Both the position numbers and the translations under genes were made by a program. From Gongronella butleri (taxonomy: Eukaryota > Mucoromycota > Mucoromycetes > Mucorales > Cunninghamellaceae), in NCBI GenBank assembly GCA_025201375.1, contig JAIWZP010000008.1:558001-622000 (forward strand): a stretch of 64,000 bases of DNA, in the 5' to 3' direction. Positions 41,669 through 52,903 of this stretch are shown here, one piece after another; position 1 is the stretch's first letter, and each line of letters opens with the position of its first letter. Below the pieces are notes generated by a model, which was not told the DNA's origin, made no database searches, and saw nothing but the letters and a program-made list of their open reading frames with translations.

Positions 41669-44600
41669 CTAGTGGGATGTCAGCGATGTCTTTTTGTTCA
41701 ATCGATGATGATGGTGATGGTGGTAGGCCGGGCGATGGGCGTGGGGCTTTTCGAGGCGGCCAACGTCGTGCTTGCCATTGCAGCAGAGACGCACGTTTTC
41801 CAGAGCATCGTCGTCGTCGTCTTCGTCATCCAACAAATGGTGGTGATGGTTCGGGGTGGTGACGGCGGTGTGATCTTGGGACGACGACGTGGAGGCGCGG
41901 AACAGCTGGTCGAGACGCTGGAAGCTGGGCTTTTTGCCGAGCAGCGACGCGGAGAACGAGCGTTGTGGGCGCAACGATGGTGACATGTCGATCTGGCGCG
42001 GCGTGGGCGACGGTGTCGGGTTTTGGCGCGTCATCAGGTACGTCAGCGACTAGAATATGAAAACAAGCCGGTGCGTGTCAGCCTTTTTCGTTTTTTTTTT
42101 TTTTCCCTTTCCACTACTGTATTTTGCTGCATTGGTTAGACCCGTTACCTCAAGCCACAGATCATGGCGATCCTTGGAGATGGCCTTGACCTTGATTTGC
42201 CTGGTGGCTGTCTGGATGAGGATGCACGGCGTGTCGTTTGCGGGAGCGTCCATTGCAGGTGGAAGCACGGTGACATTTTCGACAAAGGCGCTCTTGGCCT
42301 TGATTTCACCGCCATCTGCGCCAGGAGCGCGATGACACCAATACAAGGTCCGCGTGTAGGGGTGGATCCAGAAATAGCGCTGGTGGCAACGGTCGGAGAA
42401 GCCTGTCTGGCCCATGGGCTTGCGCGTGTACTTGAAGAGCCACTCGCCAATCATGGTCTGTGTGATGGAGGTGATGGCGGGATCCAGGGTGGTGGCTGTG
42501 TACGTTGTGGCCTGCTCGTCGTGCAAGGAGGAGGTGATGGAGCCCGTGGTGGTGGCATTGTTGGTGGCGTCCAATGGCGGCGTGGTCACGTGGACGGATG
42601 GTGTCGACGCATTGTCGTTACCATTGAGCTTGACGGTGGCGTGTTCCGTGGCGACGATGGCACGGGGCGATGCAGATGCAGTGGATGCAGATGTGGAGGA
42701 GTAGGAGGTGGTGGTGAATGCAGAGGAATCATGATGTTGTGGATGATGTTGTTCTTGGAGGAGATGCGGTGGTATAGCCGGCTGCGCCCATTCGCTCTTG
42801 ACCTGCGCCTGTTGAAGCACAGGCGCCACAGAAGCTTGGACACCACGGTCGTCCATGGCAGGCAATGCGCTCTGTGTGCCTTGGTGCATACCAATGGCAG
42901 ATTCAGTGGCGATTTGCGTGCCCTGGTCCATCTTGCTTGAGAAACTCTGTGTGCCCTGATCCATGGCCACCGAAGACGTTTGCAGCGCCTGTTCCTTTGT
43001 CACGGCGCGGTCGGTCTGGCAGTCATTGTCGGCAACCACCACAGGAGGCTGGTCGATGGTATGGCCACTCAGGGCAATCTGCTCGAATGCACGCTTTTGC
43101 GCATCGTCGTGCCATGTCTTGAGTTTGCTCAACTGTTGCAAATTCTGCTCGTGACCCGCCACGTCGTCGACAATGAGGATTGGCTCGGTCATGGCGTCGG
43201 TATGGCACACAACTTTGCTGTCGGCCACCTGCTTCCACGCCTTGAGATCCGCCAATTGCTGCTGATCTTGCGAATGTTGGGTCTCGTCGTTGACAATCAG
43301 CACGGCATCCGTCATGGCTTGGGCATCGCACAGTTGCTTGCTGTCGGCGACTTGCTTCCACGCCTTGAGATCGGCCAATTGCTGCTGATCTTGTGCATGC
43401 TGAGCCTCGTCATCGACAATTAGGACGGCATCCGTGTCCATGGACGCGTGCACCGCGTTTTCTTGCTTGGACTGGTGCTCGGCGTGCCAAGTCTGAAGAT
43501 TGGCAAAGTGGTGCATGTCAGCATGGTGCTTTGCAGCGTCGTCCACAATCAATACATCGGCATCGGTCATGATTTCTGCATCACACAGTTGCTTGCTATC
43601 GACCTCGTGCTTCCAAGCCTTGAGATCCGCCAATTGCTGCTGATCCTGTGCATGTTGGGCGGCGTCATCGATGATCAGGACGGCCTCTGTGTCCACGGAC
43701 GCGTGCACACCGTTTTCTTGCTTGGCCTGGTTCTCAGCGTGCCAATTCTGGAGGGTGGCGTAATGGCTCATGTCGGCATGGTGCTTTTCAGCATCGTCGA
43801 TGATCAGCACGGCGTCGGTGTCCATGGCGGCATGGACGGCGGCGTCCTGCGTGGCTTTGCGTGCGGCGTGCCATGCTTCGAGATCGGCAAGGCGCGCAAG
43901 GGTCTGAGCGTGCTCTTCACTGTCGACGATTTCCATGGTCGCGTCATCGGTCATAATGACGGCATCCATGGCGGCGTCGCGTGCCGCGTGCAGCGTGTCG
44001 CGTGCGACCTGGAGCTCACCCAATTGTAGAGTTTGCTGATCATGCACCTGCTTGAGCTCACCCAATTCGCGTGTCTGCTCGTCGTGCACCTGCTTGAGAT
44101 TGTCCATTTCTTGGACATGCTGATCATGAGCTTGCTGGAGATCCTCGAAGGCTTGCACATGCTGGTCATGGGTTTGCTGGAGATCGCCAAATGCTTGGAT
44201 TTGTCGATCGTGGGTTTGCTGGAGATCGTCCAATGCTTGCAATTTCTGGTCATGGACGTGCTTGAGGTTACCGAATTCCTGGGTTTGCTGGTCGTGGACA
44301 GCACGATCGAGCCACACAAGGCCCAATTCGCATTGGCCATGCTCGTCGTGGGTCGTGCCCGTGGACGCGTCAACGTGCACCTTTTGTTGGACGTCGTGGT
44401 GCCATTGGCGCAGCTGTTGCAATTCCATCAGGTCCTGCTCATGCTGATCAGGGTCCTCGAGCACAAGCACGTTCGTCACCTTGGATTCCGTCGCAGCAGA
44501 AGCATCCACAGACACAATTGCCGCACGCGCTTCGTGACTTGCGCGCAATGCGTGCAATTCATCCATTTGTTGCGCGTGTGCCACGCGGTCGTCCACAATC

Positions 44601-47143
44601 AGAAGCTCGTTGTCAGCCTCAATTCCGGCTTCCACAAAGATCTTGGCAGCGCGAGCATCGTGGGCGGCACGCAGAGTGTTCAATTCCTCGAGTTGCTGCG
44701 CATGAACATCGCGTTCAACGACCAAAACGGCATCATCGACTTCGACACCGGCATCCACCGAAATCTTGGCGGCGCGTTCTTCGTGGGCGGCACGCAGAAT
44801 GTTCAATTCCTCGAGTTGCTGCGCGTGAACATCGCGTTCAACGACCAAAACGGCATCATCGACTTCGACACTGGCATCCACCGAAATCTTGGCAGCGCGT
44901 TCTTCGTGTGCGACACGCAACGCGTTCAATTCGTCAAGTTGCTGCGCATGGGCATCGCGTTCAACAACCAAAATGGCATCGTCGACTTCAACACCAGCAT
45001 CCACCGAGATTTTGGCGGCGCGTTCTTCGTGGGCCGAACGTAGCGTGTGCAATTCGTCGAGCTGCTGCGCATGGGCATCGCGTTCAACGACCAAAATGGA
45101 GTCATCGACTTCGACACCGGCATCCACCGAGATTTTGGCGGCGCGCTCTTCGTGGGCCGAGCGCAAAGTGCTTAGTTCGTCGAGTTGCTGTGCATGAACA
45201 TCGCGTGCAATGACCAAAATGGCGTCATCAACTTCGACACCGGCATCGATCGAGATTTTGGAAGCGCGCTCCTCATGAGCCAAGCGGAGCGCGTGCAATT
45301 CGTCCAGGACAGACGTATCGGCGTCAACGGCGGCATCCATGGCGACCTTTTTTGTGCGTGCGTCATGGGCGGCCTCGAGCTCATCAAGACGTGCGAGCTG
45401 GCGACGGTAGTGGTCGGGGTCGTCGATGACAAGGACGGGGGTGTCCATGGCAGTGTGGGCATCTGCGTACGTCTTGTTGGTCAATGCGTCGAATTGAGCC
45501 AATTTCTCGAGATGTTGAGCGTGGATGGCAGGGTCGACGAGGGCAATGGGATCGGTCATGACATGGACATCGACGACGGTCTTTGGGATGTCGCTCTGGG
45601 ACAATTCGAGGGACAAGGAAGTGAAGCCTTGTTGCTGGCCCAAGGGCAAAGGCAAATTCAGCATGTCTTGGTCATCGGACGAGTACGAATACGAGCAAGA
45701 CGACGCAGATCTGTCGTCGTCGTCATTGAACCCATCGTCTTCAACCCATTGCTGCTGATCCAAAGAAGAACCGTCGCCAGCACCACCATCAACGTCACGC
45801 GAAGCCATGGCGGCAAGACGACTGGAGGGGCCGCCGCCCATGCCGCCACCGCGACGGCGATGATGATGAGGATGGTGTTTTTTGCCGCGTTTGCGTTTTT
45901 GAGCATCTTCGGTGCCTGAGCCCCCGGGTGAATGGCCCGCGGCAGATGAAGCATGGCCCGCGGCGGCGCCATCGTCAACCCAGAGCTGCGGATCGCTCCG
46001 GAGGTGCTCAATGGTCTCCTGGGATTCGGCAAGCAGCTTTTTGAATTCGAATTTCTCGGTCTTTTCCTTGTGCAGATGCGAACGCAAGTTGGACACCATG
46101 CGATGCGCGTGTGCCAGAGACGTTTTCAGTGTTTCGACCTCCATGGCGCGTGCATGAGCCGAGGATGACGATGTCGAAAAGGACGGCGTGGGCGACAGGG
46201 CGGTGGCGGATGTGGGCGTGGCCGGTAGAGATGGCGCAAGGTCATTGGCCCCTCCCGCGGTGGATGGCGAATCCAAAAATTCAGAGCCGTCATCGCCTTC
46301 GTTACCATGAAGGCCATTGCCGTTGCCCGTGGCTGCCGCGTGCTTGCCGAGTCGCGACTGTGCACGCGCAATGGTCAATTCCGAATTCAACGTGTCGATC
46401 TTTTTGACGTGTTGCTGCGATTCGCGCTGCAACGTCGCACAATGCCGCCGCAACGCAGACATCTCTTGCTCGTGTCGCACCTTGGTGCTTTCCAGCATCG
46501 CATTCAGCTTCTCCTCCTTGTCGCGCAATTGGTCAATGTCGCTGCGCAAGTCATTTGTCTGCTTGGTCAACTTGCTGTGCTCGCTCGTCGCCTTTTGAAG
46601 ATGGTGCTGCAGCTCGGTCACACTCAGCGTCAGCTCTTGCTTGGTCAGCTCAAGATTCCACGTCTCCTCCTTGAGACGCTCTATTCAAAAAGAATCATTA
46701 GGAAAAAAATTGGAACAAAAAATAAATAAATAAATAAAAAAGCCATCTTCATTTTTTTTTTTTGTTTCTCAACTCTTTTACCTTCATTCTCCTCGCGCTG
46801 GCGCAATTGCTTGGCCATGGCCTCGGCAGAACGCTCAAGATCTGCCTTTTGGATCTCCAGTGCACGCAGCTGCTCCTCCTTTTCTTGCAGCATCGCCTGC
46901 ATCTTGCGCACCTCGAGCAGCAGACCTTGGCCAATCTCGGTGGCAAATTCAATGTCATTGTTGCGCCTGTCCTGGTTGGGCAGCTTGGACCGCCGCTTGG
47001 TTGGCGTCGATCCGGAGGGTGGAGGTGGCAATGGTAAGAGACTCGATGTCGACGACGTGGGCACAATCGTCGACGTTGAGGGGCTCGGAAGCACATCAAG
47101 ATTGCGGCCGTGGAAAGGCTAAAGAAGCACACACACACAAACA

Positions 47144-47176
<33 letters not shown>

Positions 47177-47689
47177 AGAAACACGGCCCCAAGAAGGAGG
47201 AAGATCAGTCTCTGTTTCTCTATTTCTCTGTGTGCGTGTCTCTCTCTTTTTCTGTCTGTTGGGTTGGATCGAGGCTTGGCCCGCTTCCCCCCCCCTTTTT
47301 TTTTTTTCTTCTTCCTGCTTTTTGGGCGCTTTTCCCCTATTTTTCTTCTTTTTTACCTTGTCTTTGCGTTGCTGTTGTCCTCGATAGGAAGCGAGATCAC
47401 GTTCCAGATGGCGTAGCTTTTCCTTGGTTGCCGGCGGAATGTCGTCAAACTGGTCCAATTCCGCAAGACGGTCGCGCAACGACGTGAGCTGTCGCTGGAT
47501 CACATTGCGCTGGATCCCGCTCGCACATCGTTCAAGCTCGGACTGCTTGCTCGCGATCTGACGCTCAATGTCCGCACGCACCATCTGCAATTGCTCCGTG
47601 GACGACTGTGTTGGCGTCGGCAGCATCGACGATGACGCACGCGGGTGCAACGGCGTCGACCGCGTCGGGTGCGGCGAAGGGGTGTTCAT
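41669..47689 (-). CDS. NUM1: Num1/ApsA/Mcp5-type cortical anchor protein
   Basis: Four exons (47357-47689, 46782-47118, 42149-46680, 41669-42049) give 1860 residues. Proteins of this class sit on the plasma membrane through a C-terminal PH domain and anchor dynein, and in yeast also mitochondria. The PH domain at about 1633-1740 has the family's hallmark GEWLFKYTRKP, then RYFWIHPYTRTLYWCHR. Residues 40-330 are coiled coils (QKADLERSAEAMAKQLRQRE, then LQHHLQKATSEHSKLTKQ). The centre consists of three blocks of internal repeats described separately, ending in MDQGTQS-type and CQTD-type motifs like those of ApsA/Num1 repeats. The tail after the PH domain is disordered with Ser, Asp and His runs. 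Long plus-strand frames across this gene are antisense shadows of the repeats. Confidence 0.88.
43130..43960 (-). repeat. Num1-like protein internal repeat block of about 38-42 residues
   Basis: At least seven copies of a unit of the form (A/T)VLI(V/I)DD...H..D...(L/F)A.L..W......K...(C/H)(D/A)...(M/V)(T/D)(D/T)(A/E). Two sub-types alternate (one with QDQQQLADLKAW, one with HHADM.H.A.LQ.WHAE), suggesting duplication of a two-unit cassette. Confidence 0.8.
44030..44290 (-). repeat. Num1-like protein internal 14-residue repeats
   Basis: Six to seven consecutive copies of a 42-bp unit encoding L(Q/K)(Q/H)(T/V/A)HD(Q/R)(Q/H)(V/I/T)Q..., a heptad-compatible pattern expected to form a continuous coiled coil. 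Confidence 0.8.
44640..45300 (-). repeat. Num1-like protein internal 36-residue repeats
   Basis: Six near-identical copies of a 108-bp unit encoding SAHEERAAKISVDAGVEVDD followed by (A/S)(I/V)LVVERD.HAQQL(D/E)EL..LR. The copies differ at only a few positions, indicating recent amplification or gene conversion; weaker copies extend to about 45.47 kb. Confidence 0.85.
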
Positions 47690-48699
47690 AGGTGGTCAAA
47701 AAAAATAGAAAGGAACGAAGGGTGGGGGCGGGTGGAAAAGAAAAAAAGAAGGTACAAAAGGGAAGCGGGAAAGACGGCTTGTATGTTGTTATGTAGGAGG
47801 GCGTATAGAAAGGAAGAAGGAAAATAAAAAAGAGAGAGTAAAAAAAAGAAGAACAACAGACAGGGAGAAAAAAGGTTAAAAAAAAGGGAACAAAAAAGCA
47901 AAACACGAGATGGTGTGGTCGAACCCCCCTTTTTTTCAGTCTCGTCTTCTTGAGGTCTTTGAAAAAATAGTCGCGTCGCTTGCTAACTGAATAACAAAAA
48001 AGACACAACAACAAACGTCAAGAGACAAAAAGAAAAAGAGGGCAACGCACAAAAAAAGAAAAAAAAAAGAAAAGAAAGGGCGGGGGGAAAAAAGTAGAGG
48101 GAAAGAAAAAAGAGAGAGAGAAAAAGGAAAAAGAAGAGGGGACCCCAATTTGAACCCATTTGAAGGGCCCCGACACCACACAACATTCAAACACAGCGCA
48201 CCCGATTCACGTGTTGTCCAGGCACCGTGCTGCCTACTCGAATGCGTGCTTTCGCCACGCTGACCCTCTTTTTTTTTTTTTTGACTCGTGTCACTTGACA
48301 TTTCATGCATCCATCATCCAATCCCGGGCCAAACGTTTCACACTGTTCTTCACATCCTGTGGCAAGCGCAACACGCTTTTTACTTTGAAGACCGGGGCTG
48401 AGCCTCGTCAAAAAGTGCGTCACATTTTCGCTAAAACACTACAAAAAAGCTCGAATCGGCCGTGCTTTTTTCCTTGCTTGTCTTTGAACGGATGGCCATT
48501 AGTTCATTTGCGCAGCACAGTCATGAACCATCTTTTTCGAGACACATGCAGCCCGGGTCGTATATAGCAAGGGCCGCAGTACACACAAATCGCCATTGTC
48601 TGGACAACCCACCTCACCCATGTCCCATTTTTATTGTACCAAACGCAAACAGCCAGTGTCCAAAATATCTTTCAAGTGTCATAGGTATGCAGCTTGCAA
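47690..48699. other. Num1-like gene upstream region, no gene seen
   Basis: Purine-rich on the plus strand up to about 48.15 kb (pyrimidine-rich leader for the minus-strand gene), then ordinary non-coding DNA. Confidence 0.5.
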
Positions 48700-49710
48700 C
48701 AGTTTTGGGCAAATTGAAACCAAATTCGCCATTTCACGCAAATATCTATTAAAGCTGTCAAAAAGTTGGCACTGCCACGCCTCAAAACGCTCACCGACGA
48801 AACTCTGGCAAGCTGAAACGTGTATGAGCCTTGAGTTTTCGGCGACCACGTGTCGTAAACGGCGCGTCACCAGCAAATCAAAATTTTGTCGTGGCGAGCC
48901 TCCAAAACCAAAATTGAAAAATAGGGTCCCCAGAATTCCGCGAAACTGGCACTCAAGAACAATGGCGTGGAGAAACCAACGAAAATACCAAAAACGAGCG
49001 CTCTCCATCTGCTGGGTCACGAGCAATGGTCGATTTTCGACTTTATTTCAAACGCGACTAGCACGGTAAAACGCATCCATAGAGCCGCGCTGACGCGTTC
49101 ACTGGCAAGTGCCATGCCAGGAGCATTCATATGGCTAAGAACAGGTGCGTGTAACTTGACGCCTGACGCGGTTTAGCACGCGTCCAAGTTGCCCCGCTTA
49201 CAGTTTGGTCGCGGCCATCCTGCCGAAAACTCGATTTTTTCAGTGATCATGGACGTCCACGTACGCAGCAGACCGTGCTTGTTCTGGTGGTCTGCGCTTC
49301 GTGGTTCTGGAGCCAATTTTCGTCGACTTGGACTTGACGAGAAAAAAAGAGGCAAACGGCATTTTATGCGGAAACCAGTCGATGCACCCTCGATTTTTAT
49401 TGCATTTCCATCGGTGAAAGTGGAGTGTTCATCATGAGGTTGGCAAGGCGTGGTGATCTGAGGACCTAAAATCCACCGTTTTCTGTGGATCGACTGTACC
49501 CCTTGTCAAATCCGTGATTTTTGAAAATGGTCCTTGCGCACGATCCAGTGGCCGCAGCGGCCCAAGGGCGGGCTTATTCAAACGAGTGAACTTGGAATGG
49601 CCGATCCAACGATGTAAATGGCCATGTCATGAGTAAATTTTGTCGACAAAAATCCAGAAAACAACAAAAAGAGGCTAACCTCTATTTTCTCGGCGTCCGT
49701 CTCTTTGATT
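48700..49710. repeat. Family-2 degenerate repeat, copy b
   Basis: Same orientation and same order of blocks as 11.70-12.72 kb: GGCGAGCCTCCAAAACCAAAAT (48.89), GGCGTGGAGAAACC (48.96), CACGAGCAATGG (49.02), CCTGACGCGGTTTAGCACGCGTCC (49.16), GTACCCCTTGTCAAATCCGTGATTTTTGAAAA (49.50) and TATTTTCTCGGC (49.68). GC content is higher than in copy a. Non-coding. Confidence 0.7.
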
Positions 49711-50294
49711 ATTGTTTTTCGCTGCACAGGATGAAGCTACTGGATCCAACGCCCAATTTCATTCGCGACATGTTTGGTGCTCAGATTAGCTCAAGCATGG
49801 TTCGTAAAAGGTTTGAAACGACAAAAAATACAATGGTCGCTATTGCTAGTGTTACAGCGACCCGATCCATACCAAAAGTTGCAAGCACCAAGACTTCGCA
49901 GTCTGCATGTTTTCTAATAATGACATCCTAAAAAAATGATAAAAACAGCAAGCGAGTTGCAAACATGTTTTGTAATTTCATTTAGAATTTTGATTTCTTG
50001 ACGACTAACATGTCCAAGCAGTCTGAAATTCGGATCTCATATTCTTCGACCATGTGTATATGTCCAACCCTATCATCGCGAAAAAAAAAAGACGCGCTTT
50101 TGAATGATGTATCACGCGTCAAAAGAAAAAAATGAGAGAAAAATCTTAAAAGAATGAGAAATTCGAATCCGATGCTCCCATGTATATGATAAAAACAAGA
50201 AAAAAAGAGACATGCTTTATATATGAGTGTGGGTGGGGGGAGGAGGAGGAAGTGGTGGTGGTAATGTACAAATGAAACAAAAGGGGGAAAAAGT
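49711..50294. other. Intergenic DNA downstream of the second PPR gene
   Basis: A plus-strand frame of 100 codons (49.63-49.93 kb) overlaps the end of the repeat but has no recognisable motif or coding bias. Otherwise AT-rich 3' flank. Confidence 0.5.
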
Positions 50295-52490
50295 TTACAA
50301 TTGGAATTGCTGCAGAATATGGTCATCGATCCAGAGGCGGCGATGTGTGAGGCCCGTGGAGCGGCATTCACGGAGGAATTGGTTGAGGAGGGCATGGACC
50401 TTGTCCTTTCGCTTGTTGCGGCGCCACATGTCGAGCATGACGCAATACGTGGCAGTGGTTGGCTGATGGCGATCGGAGGCTTGCATGAGGTCAAAGATTT
50501 GCTGAGCGGTTGCGGTGTAGCCGTGCCTGCCGCACAGGTCGATGAGCGTGGTGTAGGTATAGGCGTTTGGGTCGATGCATTTTTGCAGCATGTCGCGGTG
50601 CACCTGCAAGACAAACGCGAGATCGTCCTTATCGGCTCTCCGTGGCGACGCGGCCGCCTGCACAGACAAGAGAATGGTATAGAGCGTGACGTCGGTCTTG
50701 ACGCCGGCCATGATGCATTGCTGCGCGATGCGCTGGATCGCGTCCACGAGGTGATGTTGCTGCCAATGTGAATTTTGTTGGGTTTTACGCGTCGGTGAGT
50801 GATGATGCTTGGCAAGCGCGTGCAAGACATTGGCCATGATGACCTCATTGGGCATGAGGCCTTGACGCAGCAGGGTATGGAACCATTGCAACACGCCTCG
50901 AAGATCGTGGTGCTGGCCATACGCCTGGATCAACGCGCTGTAGGTATACACGTTGGGCTGGATCACGTCCAATTGCTGATTTTGTTGTTCCTGCTTTTGC
51001 TGCTGCAACATTTGCTGATAGAACCGTAGACATGACGGTAAATCACCCGTGTTGCCATAGCAACGGATCATCTCGCTGTACGTGGCGGCATCCGGGACCA
51101 ATTCCAGAGAATGCATGGTTTCCCACATATAAGACGCGCGATCCGTCCAGCCTTGATCGGCAAACACGTGCAACACCGCGTTGAACGTGCGCGTGGACGG
51201 CTTGGCACCCACCGTCAACATGCGCTCAAACACCGTTAGCGCACGGCCATAATTGCGTCGCTTGGCAAACGCGTGGATCAAATTGCAATAGGTCGCGTCG
51301 TTTTGCGGCCAATCCCACGTGTGCACCTTGTCAAACACATGCGCGGCCATGCTCAAATCGCGTGGAATCAGCCTCCAGATCAATTCGTCAATGAGATCCT
51401 TGTCGAGCGCCAATGCAATGGGGCCGCGCAATGTCGCGACGCGTGCACTCAAGAGCGCACCGGGACCTTGGTAAAACACATCGGCAACAAGTCTCGCGGC
51501 GCGTCGTCGATCCCTCTTTTTGTCGGGGATCATATAGGCGGCATGCACGTGCGCGAGCCATTCGAGTCCTGCCGCCGATAATCGTCGGCCGTGACCACAG
51601 GTAATGCCTGCATGCTGATTGGCAATGTAAGCAATACGTTGCTTGCGTGTGTCGAGTGGCAATTGCGTGTCATTCTCGGTCACAGCCATCAATTTCAAAT
51701 AATGGTTGCGCGAAATGCCATTGGCGCCCTGTTCCTTGAGCAATTGTAGATAAACGTGCCATGCTGGATCGGACGCGTTTGTTTTCGACGAGGAGGAGGA
51801 GGAGGAGGCGGCACGCAGGTGCTGGACCAGCAGCTTATGTGGCGAAATGGGTGTTGGTGGGTGTAAAGCGAATTCGCATCGATCCATGCCGAATTGTTGC
51901 TCCATATAGGCGGCGACTTTGTCGAGATGTTGCTGGCGCATGGCAATCACGTTGGGCGACTGTGCAAGATCTCGCGCATACGCGAGCAATCTGTATAAAT
52001 CAATGCAATGTTGGTATGGAATAGGCATCAGATGCCTTTCTTGCTGTTCGCCTTTTAAATGGCCATCCACAGGTAACGATGGATGCGTCGTGAGCGTGCG
52101 GAACAACTGCCATGCACGCTCCGCTTGCTTCATGCTAAGCGCCTTGTCCAAATCCGCTAAACTGATCCGGTCCGTCAGATTAAACAGGGAAAACGCCCCG
52201 TGGAGCCGAGGTGGTGATGGGCCCGTGCATGTGGCGAGAGGCGCGGCGGCCGCTGATGCTGTCGCTGCTTCGGATGCCTCTTTCGTAGACGTCGACAATG
52301 CATTGTTGTTGTTGCTGCTGCCGCTATGGTCGGCCACAGATGGCATGGTCGCATGCATCCGCATCTGCTGGTGCCGGCACACCGCAGGCCGCGCGCCAAA
52401 GCAATGCAGCATCGCTCGCACTTGCGTCTCCCAAACACTGCCCACGGATCGTGGCGAGGCGCCCTTCAGCTGGCTCACCGTCTTGCGCAT
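50295..52490 (-). CDS. Large pentatricopeptide-repeat protein, probably mitochondrial
   Basis: A single exon of 731 residues. The N-terminus MRKTVSQLKGASPRSVGSVW is basic and acid-poor, consistent with mitochondrial import. From about residue 385 there are at least seven PPR units, for example ATYCNLIHAFAKRRNYGRAL, RTFNAVLHVFADQGWTDRAS, ATYSEMIRCYGNTGDLPSCL, YTYSALIQAYGQHHDLRGVL, YTYTTLIDLCGRHGYTATAQ and ATYCVMLDMWRRNKRKDKVH. An Asn/Ser/Ala-rich segment lies at 60-95. The target RNA cannot be inferred. It differs from the PPR protein at 4.2 kb in repeat number and N-terminus, so they are not close duplicates. Confidence 0.88.
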   Translation of the reverse strand: MRKTVSQLKGASPRSVGSVWETQVRAMLHCFGARPAVCRHQQMRMHATMPSVADHSGSSNNNNALSTSTKEASEAATASAAAAPLATCTGPSPPRLHGAFSLFNLTDRISLADLDKALSMKQAERAWQLFRTLTTHPSLPVDGHLKGEQQERHLMPIPYQHCIDLYRLLAYARDLAQSPNVIAMRQQHLDKVAAYMEQQFGMDRCEFALHPPTPISPHKLLVQHLRAASSSSSSSKTNASDPAWHVYLQLLKEQGANGISRNHYLKLMAVTENDTQLPLDTRKQRIAYIANQHAGITCGHGRRLSAAGLEWLAHVHAAYMIPDKKRDRRRAARLVADVFYQGPGALLSARVATLRGPIALALDKDLIDELIWRLIPRDLSMAAHVFDKVHTWDWPQNDATYCNLIHAFAKRRNYGRALTVFERMLTVGAKPSTRTFNAVLHVFADQGWTDRASYMWETMHSLELVPDAATYSEMIRCYGNTGDLPSCLRFYQQMLQQQKQEQQNQQLDVIQPNVYTYSALIQAYGQHHDLRGVLQWFHTLLRQGLMPNEVIMANVLHALAKHHHSPTRKTQQNSHWQQHHLVDAIQRIAQQCIMAGVKTDVTLYTILLSVQAAASPRRADKDDLAFVLQVHRDMLQKCIDPNAYTYTTLIDLCGRHGYTATAQQIFDLMQASDRHQPTTATYCVMLDMWRRNKRKDKVHALLNQFLRECRSTGLTHRRLWIDDHILQQFQL

Positions 52491-52903
52491 CCGAGAGAAG
52501 AGAGAGACAGACGATGGGCAAGAGGGAGAGGGAGGTGTCTGTGTGTGTGGGGAGGGAGGAAGGGGGTGGAGGGCGTGACGTGGGCGAGGAAACGAAAAAA
52601 AGAGGCCGGCGGCGCGATCAAAAGAAAAAAGAGAGACGAGGGGAAGGCAAGTAAAAAGAAAAAGAAAAGAGCAAACGAAAAAAAAAAAAAGTGGATGCTC
52701 AATTCAGCGGCAGGGCGCAAGCAGTCACTTTTGAAACCCCGCCTCGGCCCTAAACAGGTCGTCGTTTATGCAAACTGAGCCCTTTTGGGCTCCATTTGCG
52801 CGCGTACATTCCTTTCATTTGCGACTACCCGTCCTATTTCACTTTTTTTCAAGACCCAACACGTCATGATTTGCTTGTTTTTCTCTCCCCATTTCTTTCA
52901 ATC
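52491..52903. other. Shared divergent promoter region
   Basis: About 410 bp between the divergent PPR gene (-) and the tetraspan gene (+). It is purine-rich on the plus strand next to the PPR start and T-rich before 52904. Confidence 0.5.

Noticed and set aside
42164..45919. Long plus-strand open frames (up to 336 codons) across the Num1-like gene
   Set aside because: They are antisense to the internal repeats of a well-supported minus-strand gene, and repetition and GC bias explain their openness.
49629..49931. Plus-strand frame of 100 codons
   Set aside because: Starts inside a repeat copy, has no motif, and the paired repeat copy does not keep the frame.
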